A stretch of 52,493 nucleotides of DNA from Nioella ostreopsis (GCF_004000255.1 NZ_RCIQ01000024.1:1-52493); one strand, 5' to 3'. Positions 15,603-25,288 are shown, counted from the stretch's first letter. Numbers and translations are program-made. Notes: generated by a model not told the origin, from the sequence alone.

Positions 15603-15669
15603 GGGCCATATGAGCCTTGGAATCCGGGGCTTGGCACGCTAACCGGGGGCAGGAAAACGGAGCGCCCCC

Positions 15670-16770
15670 ATGTCCATGAACAGCTTTGGCCATCTTTTTC
15701 GTGTCACCACCTGGGGCGAGAGCCACGGGCCCGCGCTGGGCGCGACGGTGGATGGCTGCCCGCCGGGGGTGCCGGTTGAGGCGGAAGCGTTGCAGCACTG
15801 GCTGGACAAGCGCAAACCGGGACAGAACAAGTTCACCACGCAGCGGCGCGAACCCGATCAGGTGGAGATCCTGTCAGGCGTGTTCGAGGGCGTCAGCACC
15901 GGCACACCCATTCAGCTGATGATCCGCAACACCGATCAGCGGTCGAAGGATTATGGCGATATCAGTGAAAAGTTCCGGCCCGGACATGCGGATATCACCT
16001 ATTGGCAGAAATACGGCATCCGCGATTATCGCGGTGGCGGGCGGTCTTCGGCACGCGAAACGGCGGCGCGGGTGGCGGCGGGCGGCGTAGCGCGCGAGGC
16101 GCTGAAGCAGCTGGTGCCAGGGCTGACGATCACCGGCTACATGGTGCAGATGGGGCCGCATGGGATCGACCGGGACCGCTTTGACTGGGACGAGATCGAG
16201 CAGAACCCGTTCTGGACACCGGACGCGCAGGCGGCGGCGGATTGGGCCGCGTATCTCGATGGGCTGCGCAAGACCGGCGACAGCGTCGGCGCGGTGATCG
16301 AGGTGACGGTGCGGGGGATGCCCGCGGGCCTTGGCGCGCCGATCTATGGCAAGCTGGACACCGATCTGGCGGCTGCGATGATGTCGATCAATGCCGTGAA
16401 AGGCGTGGAGATTGGCGAGGGTATGAACGCGGCCTGCCTGACCGGCAGCGACAATGCCGATGAGATTCGGATGGGGCCGGAGGGGCCGGTCTATGGCTCG
16501 AACCATGCAGGGGGCATTCTGGGCGGGATTTCCACCGGGCAGGATGTGGTGGTGCGGTTTTCGGTCAAGCCGACCTCGTCCATTCTGACGACGCGCAAGA
16601 CCATCACCAAATCGGGCGAAGAGACTGAAATCATTACCAAAGGTCGCCATGATCCTTGTGTCGGCATCCGCGCCGTTCCGGTGGCCGAGGCGATGGCGGC
16701 TTGCGTCTTGCTGGATCACGTGTTGCTGCATCGTGGCCAGATTGGGGCAAACAGAGGGCAGATCGGCTAA
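15670..16770 (+). CDS. aroC: Chorismate synthase
   Basis: A 366-residue FMN-dependent enzyme that makes chorismate from 5-enolpyruvylshikimate 3-phosphate, the last shared step of aromatic amino acid synthesis. All signatures are present: [55 protein letters not shown], and [26 protein letters not shown]. Length is typical. It starts 67 bases after the amine oxidase and may be co-transcribed with it. Confidence 0.97.
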   Translation: MSMNSFGHLFRVTTWGESHGPALGATVDGCPPGVPVEAEALQHWLDKRKPGQNKFTTQRREPDQVEILSGVFEGVSTGTPIQLMIRNTDQRSKDYGDISEKFRPGHADITYWQKYGIRDYRGGGRSSARETAARVAAGGVAREALKQLVPGLTITGYMVQMGPHGIDRDRFDWDEIEQNPFWTPDAQAAADWAAYLDGLRKTGDSVGAVIEVTVRGMPAGLGAPIYGKLDTDLAAAMMSINAVKGVEIGEGMNAACLTGSDNADEIRMGPEGPVYGSNHAGGILGGISTGQDVVVRFSVKPTSSILTTRKTITKSGEETEIITKGRHDPCVGIRAVPVAEAMAACVLLDHVLLHRGQIGANRGQIG

Positions 16771-16839
16771 ATTTGCCCCTAATTTCTCCATTCTCCGCTG
16801 ATAGCCCGTTGTTCGGGGCATGTCATTGGAGCTCAGCAA

Positions 16840-17547
16840 ATGCTGAAAAAGTTCATTTTTTCGGAGTCCGGCGCTGTGACCACGGATTACGTGGTGCTGA
16901 GCGCGGGCGTCGTGGGGGTTGGCATTGCTGTGCTGAATTCCACGTCGACGGGAATCGAGAATCTGGCCAGTGACATCGACGCGGCCCTGCGCGGCAATAT
17001 CGTCAATTCCAGCTTTGCACGGCAGAGCTATTTTGATGATTTCGAGAACGGTGCAGGGTTCTGGTTTGGCGGCGTTACCGATGCCTCTGAGGCGGCCTAT
17101 GGCGGGCTTCTGGGCCCCTATGGTGGCAGTAGCGGGGCCGAGATCGTGACCCGGACCTATGACCTGATGTCGGGCTACGACAATGCGGTGATCGAGTTCG
17201 ATCTGCATGCCATCGACAGCTGGGACAATGAAGAATTCATCATGTTCGTGGATGGCAACCCGATCAGTTCCCACAGCTTCAATTGGCAATCCGACGGGGT
17301 GACGGATAGCTGGACCACCTCGGATGGGAACTACAACATCTCGATCGAGCCTGCCGGTGACCGTGGGCATATCGGCTATAGTTCCGATTGGGTCGATCAG
17401 AGCTTTACCGTCCGCGTGGAAGTGACCGACCCCGGCCCGTCGATGAGTGTCGGCTTCGGGTCTACCCTGAACCAAGGCGTTGCTGACGAAAGCTGGGCCG
17501 TGGACAATGTCGCCGTGACATCGACCAACGACCCCTCTGACGTCTGA
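16840..17547 (+). CDS. Flp-pilin-like N-terminus fused to a beta-rich domain
   Basis: A 235-residue protein of unknown function. The first ~35 residues (MLKKFIFSESGAVTTDYVVL, then a hydrophobic segment) resemble a Flp/type IVb pilin: a short basic leader, a Ser-Gly-Ala/Tyr motif and a single hydrophobic helix. Real Flp pilins end about there. Here ~190 more residues follow, poor in Lys and rich in Gly, Asp, Ser and aromatic residues (FDDFENGAGFWFGG, DSWDNEEFIMFVDG, ESWAVDNVAV), in the style of a jelly-roll or lectin-like domain. A minor pilin or pilus-tip adhesin is plausible, but no tad genes are nearby. It converges on the thioredoxin gene with 6 bases between stops. Confidence 0.65.
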   Translation: MLKKFIFSESGAVTTDYVVLSAGVVGVGIAVLNSTSTGIENLASDIDAALRGNIVNSSFARQSYFDDFENGAGFWFGGVTDASEAAYGGLLGPYGGSSGAEIVTRTYDLMSGYDNAVIEFDLHAIDSWDNEEFIMFVDGNPISSHSFNWQSDGVTDSWTTSDGNYNISIEPAGDRGHIGYSSDWVDQSFTVRVEVTDPGPSMSVGFGSTLNQGVADESWAVDNVAVTSTNDPSDV

Positions 17548-17553
17548 GACGGG

Positions 17554-17952
17554 TCAGCTGAGCCCCAGATCCATCAGTGACTGAATCGCGGACCGGCTGG
17601 TGCCTGCAACGATGCGGCCCAGTTCGGCGTCGCCCCGCAGCACGACCAGAGTGGACCGCCGCGGAATCTGCAGGCTTTGGGCCAGTTCGCCTCGCCCATA
17701 GGTATCCCAGTCCACGCGGATGAAGGACATTGCGGAGTCATAGGCCGGATTTTCGGAGCGGAGCGCCTCGACATGGCGTTCCTGGGTGCGGCAGGTCCCA
17801 CACCAGGGCGCGAAGAAATCGACGAACAGCGTTTCACCGGCGGCAAGGCGCTGCTGCACCAGACCCGGCGTGTAGTCGATATTGGTGGCCCCGGCACGGC
17901 CCGCCAGCAACAGCGTGGCCCCGCCCATGATCATCAGGTCGCGTCGGTTCAT
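17554..17952 (-). CDS. Tat-exported thioredoxin-family protein
   Basis: A 132-residue periplasmic thiol-disulfide protein. It begins with a twin-arginine signal (MNRRDLMIMGGATLLLAGRAGA) and carries the redox site FFAPWCGTC in a thioredoxin fold, with the cis-Pro region at IPRRSTLVVL. It lies 12 bases downstream of a CcdA/DsbD-type membrane protein on the same strand. The likely flow is electrons from cytoplasmic thioredoxin, through CcdA, to this protein, and on to a periplasmic target (cytochrome c maturation or disulfide repair). Confidence 0.85.
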   Translation of the reverse strand: MNRRDLMIMGGATLLLAGRAGATNIDYTPGLVQQRLAAGETLFVDFFAPWCGTCRTQERHVEALRSENPAYDSAMSFIRVDWDTYGRGELAQSLQIPRRSTLVVLRGDAELGRIVAGTSRSAIQSLMDLGLS

Positions 17953-17964
17953 CAGGTTTCTCCC

Positions 17965-18684
17965 TTACAGGGCTACCGAGAGATCCTGCAGCCAATAGGG
18001 CAGGACATCGAGCAGCCAGTTTTCAATGACGTGGTGCCAGCGCAGCAGGATCGCGGTGCCGACAAGGATGAAGATGCCGCCAAGCAGCGGGCGGGATCGT
18101 TCGGCGATGGCCTGCATCAGCGCCCGGCGGCGCTGGAAGAAAGACCGTGCGCCATAGCCGAGCGCGAGGATGATGGTGGATACGCCGAGGGCAAAGAACA
18201 CCATGATCGCCGCCGCGCGGCCGATCTGTTCACCGGCACTGGCCAGCGCGATGGCGCCACCGAGGGTTGGGCCAACGCAAGGCGACCAGACCGCGCCAAG
18301 CAGCGCACCGCCAATGGCCTGCCCTTGCCAGCCGTCGCGGCCGTTCAGCGCCATCATCTGGCTATCCGCGCCCGATGACACGCCCGCCGTTGCAGTGGCG
18401 AAGGCGGCGGAAAAGCGGGGGATCAGCAGGACAAGGCCAAAGGCGATCATCAGTACAGCGCCCGCCTGTCCTATGGCTTGTTCATCAATGCCAACGGCCC
18501 TTCCGGCCAGTGCGACGGTCAGGCCGAGCGCCACGAAAGACAGGCTCATCCCCCCGGCCAGCGCCAGCGGGCCAAAGCGGCTGGCCTGCAAGGATCCCGC
18601 CAGCACGATGGGCAGCACCGGCAGAACGCAGGGGTTGATGAGGGTCAGAAGACCCGCGCCATAGGCAAAGACAAGTTCCAACAT
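17965..18684 (-). CDS. ccdA: CcdA/DsbD-type thiol electron transporter
   Basis: A 239-residue membrane protein with about six transmembrane segments and the two conserved Cys motifs of the family, LINPCVLPVLP near the N-terminus and VWSPCVGPTLGG near the middle. Members carry reducing equivalents across the inner membrane to periplasmic thioredoxin-like proteins. The Tat-thioredoxin gene follows after 12 bases in the same direction, making a two-gene module. Confidence 0.88.
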   Translation of the reverse strand: MLELVFAYGAGLLTLINPCVLPVLPIVLAGSLQASRFGPLALAGGMSLSFVALGLTVALAGRAVGIDEQAIGQAGAVLMIAFGLVLLIPRFSAAFATATAGVSSGADSQMMALNGRDGWQGQAIGGALLGAVWSPCVGPTLGGAIALASAGEQIGRAAAIMVFFALGVSTIILALGYGARSFFQRRRALMQAIAERSRPLLGGIFILVGTAILLRWHHVIENWLLDVLPYWLQDLSVAL

Positions 18685-18752
18685 GCGCCTTTTCTGGCGC
18701 GGACGCGCTGTAATGTCATCTGACGCCTGCGTGAGCGGGCATCACAGTGGCG

Positions 18753-19628
18753 TCAGCGGGCGGCGCGGGCCAGTTGCACTGCAAGGATGCCCGCGGCGAT
18801 GATGGTGACGCCGAGGATATCGACCCAACCCAGGCGTTCGCCAAGGATCGCCGCCGCGATGGCCACGCCGAAGAACGGGTTGAGGAAGTGGAAGGTCGCA
18901 CCCCGCGTGGCCCCGATTCGCTGCACCAGCAGAAACCAGATCCACGTGGCCAGAAGACCGGGGGCAAAGACGGTGTAGGTGAAGGCCGCTGCTAATTGCC
19001 AAGACCATTGCACCTCCCAGGTCTCGAAGATCACCGCGAAGGGAAGCAGCACGGCAGAGCCCACCAGCATCTGTAAGCCCACGATCATCAGCACCCCGGC
19101 GCTGCCCGAAGAGGATGACGCGCCGCGCACGGTCAGCGTCGCCACCGCCAGCGCAGCGGCACCGATCAGGCAGAGCGTGACGCCAAGCGGATCGACGCCG
19201 CCGCCAAGGCGCTGCGTCATGATCAGGGCCACGCCACCGAACCCTGCCATCAGGCCGAGGACACCCATAACCGGCAGCTTTTCGCGGAAGATGACCCAGT
19301 TTGCAGCCGCTACGATGAGCGGCATGGAGGATGCGATGATCGCGGCCAGAGAGGCCTCGATCCACTGCATCGCCACGAAATTGAGGCCCAGATAGAGCGC
19401 ATTCTGGCAGATGCCGAAGATGATGACCGACCGCCATTGGGCGCGGCTGAGGTTCCAGTTCTGACCGAACATCCGCGCAAGGATCACGCCGACGGCCCCG
19501 GAAATGGCAAAGCGCAGGGCAAGCGAGGCAATCGGTGGCGCGGCGGCAACGATGATACGGGCGGACGAAAAGGCCGAGGACCAGATCAGGGCGAAAGCCA
19601 GCCCCATGCCGATTGCGCGCAGATCCAT
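18753..19628 (-). CDS. EamA/DMT-superfamily transporter
   Basis: A 291-residue membrane protein with ten predicted transmembrane segments in two EamA repeats, for example IGMGLAFALIWSSAFSSARI in the first and GVLMIVGLQMLVGSAVLLPF in the second. It is a drug/metabolite exporter-type permease, and substrates range from amino acids to nucleosides. Nothing in the context fixes the substrate. It stands alone on the minus strand between ccdA and the WYL regulator. Confidence 0.85.
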   Translation of the reverse strand: MDLRAIGMGLAFALIWSSAFSSARIIVAAAPPIASLALRFAISGAVGVILARMFGQNWNLSRAQWRSVIIFGICQNALYLGLNFVAMQWIEASLAAIIASSMPLIVAAANWVIFREKLPVMGVLGLMAGFGGVALIMTQRLGGGVDPLGVTLCLIGAAALAVATLTVRGASSSSGSAGVLMIVGLQMLVGSAVLLPFAVIFETWEVQWSWQLAAAFTYTVFAPGLLATWIWFLLVQRIGATRGATFHFLNPFFGVAIAAAILGERLGWVDILGVTIIAAGILAVQLARAAR

Positions 19629-19683
19629 GCCGTGTCTCCGTTTCTTGCCCTGTTAACCGCCATAGCCTGCGGCGCGGGAAAGG

Positions 19684-20370
19684 TCAGCCCCCATTCCGCA
19701 GCTGGTCGACATAGTCGCGCAACAGCGGCACCCGGTGCGGGCGGAAGGAGTCCTCGGTGTCTGTCAGGGTTTCGATCTGTTCGGGGTCGAACTTGCGAAA
19801 CCCCTGCCGCAGGCAGCACCATGCAAGGACGAACTGGCGTTGTTCGAGGAAGATGACCGATAGCGGCCAGATACGGCGGCGCGTTCGGGCGCCCAACCGA
19901 TCGCGGTAGGTGATGTCGACCGCGCGTTCCTGCCACGACGCCTGACGCAGCGGTTCCAGCAATTCCGATGCGCGGGCGGAGGGGCGGAACCGGTAGACCA
20001 TGCTGACCGCGTGGGCGGCCTGCTGCGCGACCCGTTCCGGCAGGCGGGCGGTGATCTTGGCAAGCGCGCGGTCAGCGGCTTCGGCCAGCGCAGTGTCACC
20101 CGTCGCGCTGACCTCGGACAGGCCCAGAACCAGCGCCTCGACCTCGTGCCGATCGAACATCTGTGGGGGCACGGCGGGATCTTCGGTCAGCCGGTAGCCA
20201 TAGCCCGCCTCACCGTCGATCAGCGCGCCTGCCGCGCGCAGGCTGTCGATGTCACGGTAGAGTGTGCGCTCAGAGACGCCTGTTTCCTCAGCCAGCCGCG
20301 CGGCGGTGACGGGCGGGGGCAGGCTGCGCAGCAGATGCAGCAGGCGAAAGAGGCGGTCGGTGCGGGGCAT
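19684..20370 (-). CDS. YafY-type HTH/WYL-domain regulator
   Basis: A 228-residue transcription regulator. The N-terminal HTH (RLFRLLHLLRSLPPPVTAAR, then VSERTLYRDIDSLRAAGALI) is of the HTH_11 type and the C-terminal half is a WYL-type ligand domain (RRRIWPLSVIFLEQRQFVLAWC). It is divergent from the glutathione S-transferase gene, with 78 bases between them. This arrangement is common in alphaproteobacteria and suggests that it controls that gene and itself. Confidence 0.88.
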   Translation of the reverse strand: MPRTDRLFRLLHLLRSLPPPVTAARLAEETGVSERTLYRDIDSLRAAGALIDGEAGYGYRLTEDPAVPPQMFDRHEVEALVLGLSEVSATGDTALAEAADRALAKITARLPERVAQQAAHAVSMVYRFRPSARASELLEPLRQASWQERAVDITYRDRLGARTRRRIWPLSVIFLEQRQFVLAWCCLRQGFRKFDPEQIETLTDTEDSFRPHRVPLLRDYVDQLRNGG

Positions 20371-20448
20371 GACGCTCCTGACGGAAACTGACAGGATGGG
20401 GGGAGCATATACGGGTCATTCAACAACTCAAGACAAAGGACCTCTGCC

Positions 20449-21063
20449 TTGCTGACGCTTTACCACGCCCCTTTCAGCCGCTCGACGCGGATCGTTGCGC
20501 TGATCCATGACCTTGGCCTTCAGGATCGGGTTCAAATCGAACCGGTGACCGTTACTCGCCCGGATGGCAGCGGCGGGCGCGACCCGAAGAACCCGCATCC
20601 AGAGGGCAAGGTGCCGCTGCTGATGCATGACGGTGCGATGATCCGGGAATCGGTGGCCATCGCGCTGTATCTGGCGGAACTGGCGCCAGAGGCCGGGTTA
20701 GCCCGCCCCGTCGGCGCAGCGGATCGCGGCCCGTTCCTGAGCTGGCTGTCATGGTATAGCGGCGTTCTGGAACCGGTGATCGTGCTGTCCCTGTGCGAGC
20801 TGGAGCACCCGGTGCTGACCACCACGTTCCGCGATATGCCCGAGGCCACGAAACGGCTGGCCGGCGCGCTGAAGGGGAACAGCTATCTGATGGGCGAAGA
20901 CTTCACAATTGCCGACCTGATCATCGCCTCGACCTTCAGCACCTTGCCGCAACTGATGCCGGAAATTCCCGATATCCAGGGATGGGTGGCGCGCTGCACA
21001 AATCGCCCGGCCATGCAGGCAGCACTGGCTTATGATGCGGAATTGATGGCGGCGAATGGCTGA
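20449..21063 (+). CDS. Glutathione S-transferase family protein
   Basis: A 204-residue two-domain protein: an N-terminal thioredoxin-like half (LYHAPFSRSTRIVALIHDL, with the Ser in the usual catalytic position; KVPLLMHDGAMIRESVAIALYL) and a helical C-terminal half (YLMGEDFTIADLIIASTF). Such enzymes conjugate or reduce electrophiles with glutathione. The start is TTG 20449 with AAAGGA eight bases upstream. It is likely controlled by the divergent WYL regulator. Confidence 0.9.
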   Translation: MLTLYHAPFSRSTRIVALIHDLGLQDRVQIEPVTVTRPDGSGGRDPKNPHPEGKVPLLMHDGAMIRESVAIALYLAELAPEAGLARPVGAADRGPFLSWLSWYSGVLEPVIVLSLCELEHPVLTTTFRDMPEATKRLAGALKGNSYLMGEDFTIADLIIASTFSTLPQLMPEIPDIQGWVARCTNRPAMQAALAYDAELMAANG

Positions 21064-21068
21064 CACGA

Positions 21069-21095
21069 AAAAGGGCCGCCCCAGGGGCGGCCCAA
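21069..21095 (-). terminator. hup terminator (bidirectional hairpin)
   Basis: GGGCCGCCCC (21073-21082) and GGGGCGGCCC (21084-21093) form a perfect stem between two convergent genes. The T tract (TTTTT) is on the minus-strand side, so it chiefly terminates the HU gene, but it can also stop GST transcription. Confidence 0.85.
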
Positions 21096-21117
21096 TTCTG
21101 TTGGAACGGTCCGGCAA

Positions 21118-21408
21118 TCAGCCGTTGACACTGTCCTTCAGAGCCTTCGCGATGGTGACTTTTACCACCTTGTCGGCCTCTTTCTTGATCTGCTCACCCG
21201 TTGCAGGGTTACGCACCATACGCTCGGGGCGCTCACGGCAATACACTTTACCGATGCCCGGAAGAGTCACGGCGCCGCCAGCGGCGACTTCCTTGGACAC
21301 AACGGCGGTCACCGCGTCGAGTGCTGCGGAAGCAGCTTTCTTGTCGCTGCCCATCTCTTCGGCGAGGGCTGCGACGAGCTGGGTCTTGGTCATGGGCTTC
21401 TGTGCCAT
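21118..21408 (-). CDS. hup: HU-family DNA-binding protein
   Basis: A 96-residue histone-like protein. The HU/IHF architecture is seen in MTKTQLVAALAEEMGSDKKA, GGAVTLPGIGKVYCRERPER and the C-terminal NPATGEQI; the beta-arm segment differs from canonical HU (VYCRERPERMVRNPATGE, with the NPATG tip retained). It bends DNA without strong sequence preference. It is monocistronic, with its own promoter in 21409-21539. Confidence 0.9.
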   Translation of the reverse strand: MAQKPMTKTQLVAALAEEMGSDKKAASAALDAVTAVVSKEVAAGGAVTLPGIGKVYCRERPERMVRNPATGEQIKKEADKVVKVTIAKALKDSVNG

Positions 21409-21539
21409 GTTCTGTTCTCCTTAACTGCCCGAACCCTTAGGGCTCGTTGCGTGAAAGCTATCCGAATATTGTAGGCGCACACAATGACTAGTGTGCCATT
21501 TCCTCAAAAAACAGGCATTTTGGGGCAATTTCCCCGGCG

Positions 21540-23024
21540 TCACAGGAAGGCCGTCTCCTCGAAACTGCGCAATTTCCGGCTGTGGAGCCGTTCCAGCGGC
21601 ATTTCCCGCAGCGTTTCCATGGCCCGGATCCCGATCAACAGATGCCGCGAGACCTGTGTTTTGTAGAAGGCGCTGGCCATTCCGGGCAGTTTCAACTCGC
21701 CATGTAGGGGTTTGTCCGAGACACATAGAAGCGTGCCATAGGGCACTCGGAAGCGGAATCCGTTGGCGGCGATGGTGGCGCTTTCCATGTCCAGCGCGAT
21801 GGCGCGGGACTGGGACAGACGATGCACCGGGCCGGACTGGTCGCGCAACTCCCAGTTGCGGTTGTCGATGGTGGCAACGGTGCCGGTGCGCATGATCTTC
21901 TTCAGCTCGAACCCGGACACTTCGGCCACATCCGCAACCGCGCCTTCCAGCGCGATCTGAACCTCGGCCAGTGCCGGGATGGGAACCCACACAGGCAGAT
22001 CGTCGTCCAACACGTGATCTTCGCGCAGATAGGCGTGGGCGAGGACGAAATCGCCAAGACTTTGGGAGTTCCGCAGCCCCGCGCAATGCCCCACCATCAG
22101 CCAGACATGCGGGCGCAGCACGGCAATATGGTCGGTCGCGGTCTTGGCGTTGGACGGACCCACCCCGATATTGACCAGCGTGATGCCGCCACCGCCCTTG
22201 CGTTTCAGGTGATAGGTCGGCATCTGCGGCAGCTTGGCGGGCGTGTTCAGCTGCTGATCGGGCGAGGTGATCACGTCATTTCCCGGCCCTACCAGCGCGC
22301 TGTAGCCACTATCTGCATCCGCCAGCATCTGTCGGCCATAGGCCACGAATTCCTCGACATAGAACTGGTAGTTGGTGAACAGAACATGGTTCTGGAAATG
22401 CTCCGGCCCCGTCGCGGTGTAATGCGACAGCCGCGCCAGCGAATAATCCACCCGCTGCGCGGTAAAGGGGGCCAGCGCGCCCGATCCGTCCTCGTTCTTG
22501 AAGCCGTAGCCGTTGACGATGTCGTCATTTGTGGTGCCCAGATCGGGCACATCGAAGACATCGCGCAGCGGAAAGGCCATGGCCCCGTCATGGGGGATCT
22601 GGATGTCGGCGTCGTTCAGGACCGCGAAATGCACCGGGATCGGCGTTTGAGAGACGCAGACACAAACCGGCACACCGTGATTGTCGATCAGCAGTTTGAT
22701 CTGCTGGGTCAGGTAGTGTTCGAACAGATCGGGCCGCGTGACCGTGGTGGCATAGGTGCCGGGTTCAGCGACGTGCCCAAAGGACAGGCGGCTGTCGACA
22801 TGACCGTAGCTGGTCGTCGTGATGCGGATTTCCGGGTAAAAAGCGCGGTAGCGGCGGTCGGGCATGCCCGCTTCGACCACCTCGGAAAACCGGGCCTGAA
22901 GGAAGCTTGTAGCGTCCGCATAGAGCTTTTGCAGATAGTCCACCGCCTCACTCGGATCCGTGAAATACCGCGGTTCGGCCTCTTGCGGGGTTTCAAGGGG
23001 GAGTTGCTGAGAAACGGGGGTCAT
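21540..23024 (-). CDS. amn: AMP nucleosidase
   Basis: A 494-residue enzyme that hydrolyses AMP to adenine and ribose 5-phosphate. The N-terminal Amn-specific domain is followed by the phosphorylase-like catalytic part, with INIGVGPSNAKT-type (here VNIGVGPSNAKT), MVGHCAGLRNSQSLGDFVLA and the substrate-binding SRAIALDMESATIAANGFRF. Length matches the family. Its ATG overlaps the stop of adenine deaminase (ATGA), so the two are a salvage operon: ade first, amn second, together converting AMP to hypoxanthine and ribose 5-phosphate. Confidence 0.95.
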   Translation of the reverse strand: MTPVSQQLPLETPQEAEPRYFTDPSEAVDYLQKLYADATSFLQARFSEVVEAGMPDRRYRAFYPEIRITTTSYGHVDSRLSFGHVAEPGTYATTVTRPDLFEHYLTQQIKLLIDNHGVPVCVCVSQTPIPVHFAVLNDADIQIPHDGAMAFPLRDVFDVPDLGTTNDDIVNGYGFKNEDGSGALAPFTAQRVDYSLARLSHYTATGPEHFQNHVLFTNYQFYVEEFVAYGRQMLADADSGYSALVGPGNDVITSPDQQLNTPAKLPQMPTYHLKRKGGGGITLVNIGVGPSNAKTATDHIAVLRPHVWLMVGHCAGLRNSQSLGDFVLAHAYLREDHVLDDDLPVWVPIPALAEVQIALEGAVADVAEVSGFELKKIMRTGTVATIDNRNWELRDQSGPVHRLSQSRAIALDMESATIAANGFRFRVPYGTLLCVSDKPLHGELKLPGMASAFYKTQVSRHLLIGIRAMETLREMPLERLHSRKLRSFEETAFL

Positions 23025-24829
23025 TGGTCGCCCTCCACGAAAAGAGAGGTCAGCTCGAACGTGGTCACATCCACAAGCCCGAGATCGGAGATTCTGAGGC
23101 TGGGAATGACCACGAGCGCCAGAAGCGAATGCTGCATATAGGCGTTGTTGAGCGTACAGCCGCAGGTTTCCATTGCCTTGACGATGCCTTGCGCCTTGTC
23201 CGCCACGCGGCTGGCGAGATCGTCGCTCATCAACCCGGCAATCGGCAGTTCCACCAGCGCCAGTTCCTCGCCATCCTTGAAGACGGTGACGCCACCGCCG
23301 ACCTCCGCCAGCCGCATCGCGGCCTTGGCCATGTTGTCCCGGTCGGTGCCCACCACGATCATGTGGTGGCTGTCATGGGCCACGGTGGAGGCCATGGCCA
23401 TCGGGCCCTTGTAGCCGAAGCCGGACACGAAGGCGTTGACCACACCGCCAGTGGCCCGGTGGCGTTCGACAAGGGCGATCTGGCAGACATCGCCTTCGCC
23501 CTCGACCAGCCCGTTGACCACGGGCAATTCGGCGGTCAGCGCCTCGGTCGGGGCCTGGTTTTCGACGACGCCGATCACCTTCACATGGGCGGAATTGGCG
23601 CCCTTGGGGGCCTCGATCTCGAAATCCTGCGCGGTCAGATCCTTGCCCAGATGCACGGTGTTGCGCGCCTTGGCGGGCCAGTCGAGATGCGGGCAATCGG
23701 TTAGGATCACCCCGTTCTCGGCCAGTTTCACGCCGCGTCCATAGACGACCTCGATCGGCAGGTCGCGCAGGTCACTTGTCAGGATCATGTCGGCCCGGCG
23801 GCCCGGCGCGATGGAGCCCAGTTCACGCTCCAATCCGAAATGGGTGGCGGTGTTCACGGTGCACATTTGCAGCGCCACCAGCGGATCGCAGCCGCAGGCG
23901 ATGGCGTGGCGCAGCACCCGGTTCATGTGCCCCTCATGGACCAGCGTTCCCGAATGGCAATCGTCGGTGCAAAGGATGAAATTGCGCGGGTCGAGCCCCT
24001 TTTCCGTGACCGCCGTGATCTGGCTTTCCACGTCATACCAGGCGGAGCCGAGCCGCAGCATCGACCGCATCCCTTGCCGCACCCGGTCAATCGCGTCGCT
24101 TTCGCGGGTGCCTTCGTGATCGTCCGCAGGCCCGCCCGCCGCATAGGCGTGGAAGGCGGGGCCACGGTCGGGGCTGGCGTAGTGGCCGCCCACGGTCTTG
24201 CCCGCCTGCATGGTGGCCGCCATCTCCGCCAGCATCTGCGGGTCGCCATTCACCACACCGGGGAAGTTCATCATCTCGCCCAGCCCGATGATGCCCGGCC
24301 ATGTCATCGCCTCGGCCACATCATCGGGGCCGATTTCATAGCCCGTGGTTTCCAGCCCCGGCGCCGACGGCGCGCAGGAGGGCATCTGGGTGTAGATATT
24401 GACGGGCTGCAAAAGCGCTTCGTCATGCATCAGGCGCACGCCTTCCAGCCCCATGACATTGGCGATCTCATGGGGATCGGTGAACATGGTTGTGGTGCCG
24501 TGGGGGATGACCGCGCGGGCGAATTCCGCAGGCGTCAGCATGCCCGATTCGATATGCATGTGACCGTCGCAAAGGCCGGGGATCAGGTAGCGGCCTTCGC
24601 CATCGACCAGTTCGGTGCCCTCGCCGATGCAATGGCCGGCATCGGGGCCGACATAGGCGAAGCGGCCGTCAGCCACCGCCACCTGCCAGCCGTCCAGAAC
24701 CTCCCGGCTTTGGACATTCACGAGTTTCAGATTGCGCAAAACCAGATCGGCTGGTTCCCGCCCGGCCGCAACGGCCACAAGCCGGGCCGCAGAGTCGGCC
24801 CATGATTTGAATGATGATTGTTTTTCCAT
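23021..24829 (-). CDS. ade: Adenine deaminase
   Basis: A 602-residue amidohydrolase-superfamily enzyme converting adenine to hypoxanthine and ammonia. Metal-site motifs are GLCDGHMHIESGMLTPAEFA (HxH), GHYASPD (His), LCTDDCH (Asp) and the C-terminal adenine-deaminase domain with TVAHDSHHMIVVGTD. An ATG at 24829 or an in-frame GTG at 24844 could start translation; neither has an ideal ribosome-binding site. It is translationally coupled to amn downstream. Confidence 0.95.
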   Translation of the reverse strand: MEKQSSFKSWADSAARLVAVAAGREPADLVLRNLKLVNVQSREVLDGWQVAVADGRFAYVGPDAGHCIGEGTELVDGEGRYLIPGLCDGHMHIESGMLTPAEFARAVIPHGTTTMFTDPHEIANVMGLEGVRLMHDEALLQPVNIYTQMPSCAPSAPGLETTGYEIGPDDVAEAMTWPGIIGLGEMMNFPGVVNGDPQMLAEMAATMQAGKTVGGHYASPDRGPAFHAYAAGGPADDHEGTRESDAIDRVRQGMRSMLRLGSAWYDVESQITAVTEKGLDPRNFILCTDDCHSGTLVHEGHMNRVLRHAIACGCDPLVALQMCTVNTATHFGLERELGSIAPGRRADMILTSDLRDLPIEVVYGRGVKLAENGVILTDCPHLDWPAKARNTVHLGKDLTAQDFEIEAPKGANSAHVKVIGVVENQAPTEALTAELPVVNGLVEGEGDVCQIALVERHRATGGVVNAFVSGFGYKGPMAMASTVAHDSHHMIVVGTDRDNMAKAAMRLAEVGGGVTVFKDGEELALVELPIAGLMSDDLASRVADKAQGIVKAMETCGCTLNNAYMQHSLLALVVIPSLRISDLGLVDVTTFELTSLFVEGDQ

Positions 24830-24937
24830 GCTCCAATCTGGCACCGGTTTTTTCCGGCTTCAAGCCACATTTTCATGACAGGTTTTCAACCGGTTGCTTC
24901 CCGCTTACGGTGCGCAGGACCGAAGCGGAGGCCGAAG

Positions 24938-25288
24938 ATGAGCGTTACGATCTACCACAACCCCAGGTGCAGCAAGTCGCGCCAGACGTTAGAGCTGATT
25001 CGCGCCAGAGGGGTGGAGCCTGCGGTGGTCGAATACCTCAAGACCGGCTGGACCGAGGCGCTGTTGACCGACCTGTTCAACAAGGCCGGCATCGGCCCGC
25101 GCGCGGCGTTGCGCGTGAAACAGGACCCGGCGCCGGAGCTTGGGCTGGCCAAGGCCGATGACGCCACGATCCTGGCCGCAATGATCGCCCATCCGGTGCT
25201 GGTGGAGCGGCCCATCGTGGTGGCGGGCGATCAGGCGGCAATCTGCCGTCCGCCGGAACGGGTGCATGAGGTGCTGGACAGGGGCTGA
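24938..25288 (+). CDS. arsC: ArsC/Spx-family arsenate reductase
   Basis: A 116-residue glutaredoxin-coupled reductase of the ArsC family, with the active-site Cys in YHNPRCSKSRQTLELI (residue 12), LKTGWTEALLTDLF, and the LVERPIVV and GDQAAICRPPERV segments that carry the conserved Arg. It reduces arsenate to arsenite with glutathione; the plain family also includes YfgD-type proteins with unclear roles. No arsenic resistance genes are adjacent, so a general role is possible. The start at 24938 has GGAGGCC upstream; longer in-frame extensions lack support. Confidence 0.85.
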   Translation: MSVTIYHNPRCSKSRQTLELIRARGVEPAVVEYLKTGWTEALLTDLFNKAGIGPRAALRVKQDPAPELGLAKADDATILAAMIAHPVLVERPIVVAGDQAAICRPPERVHEVLDRG

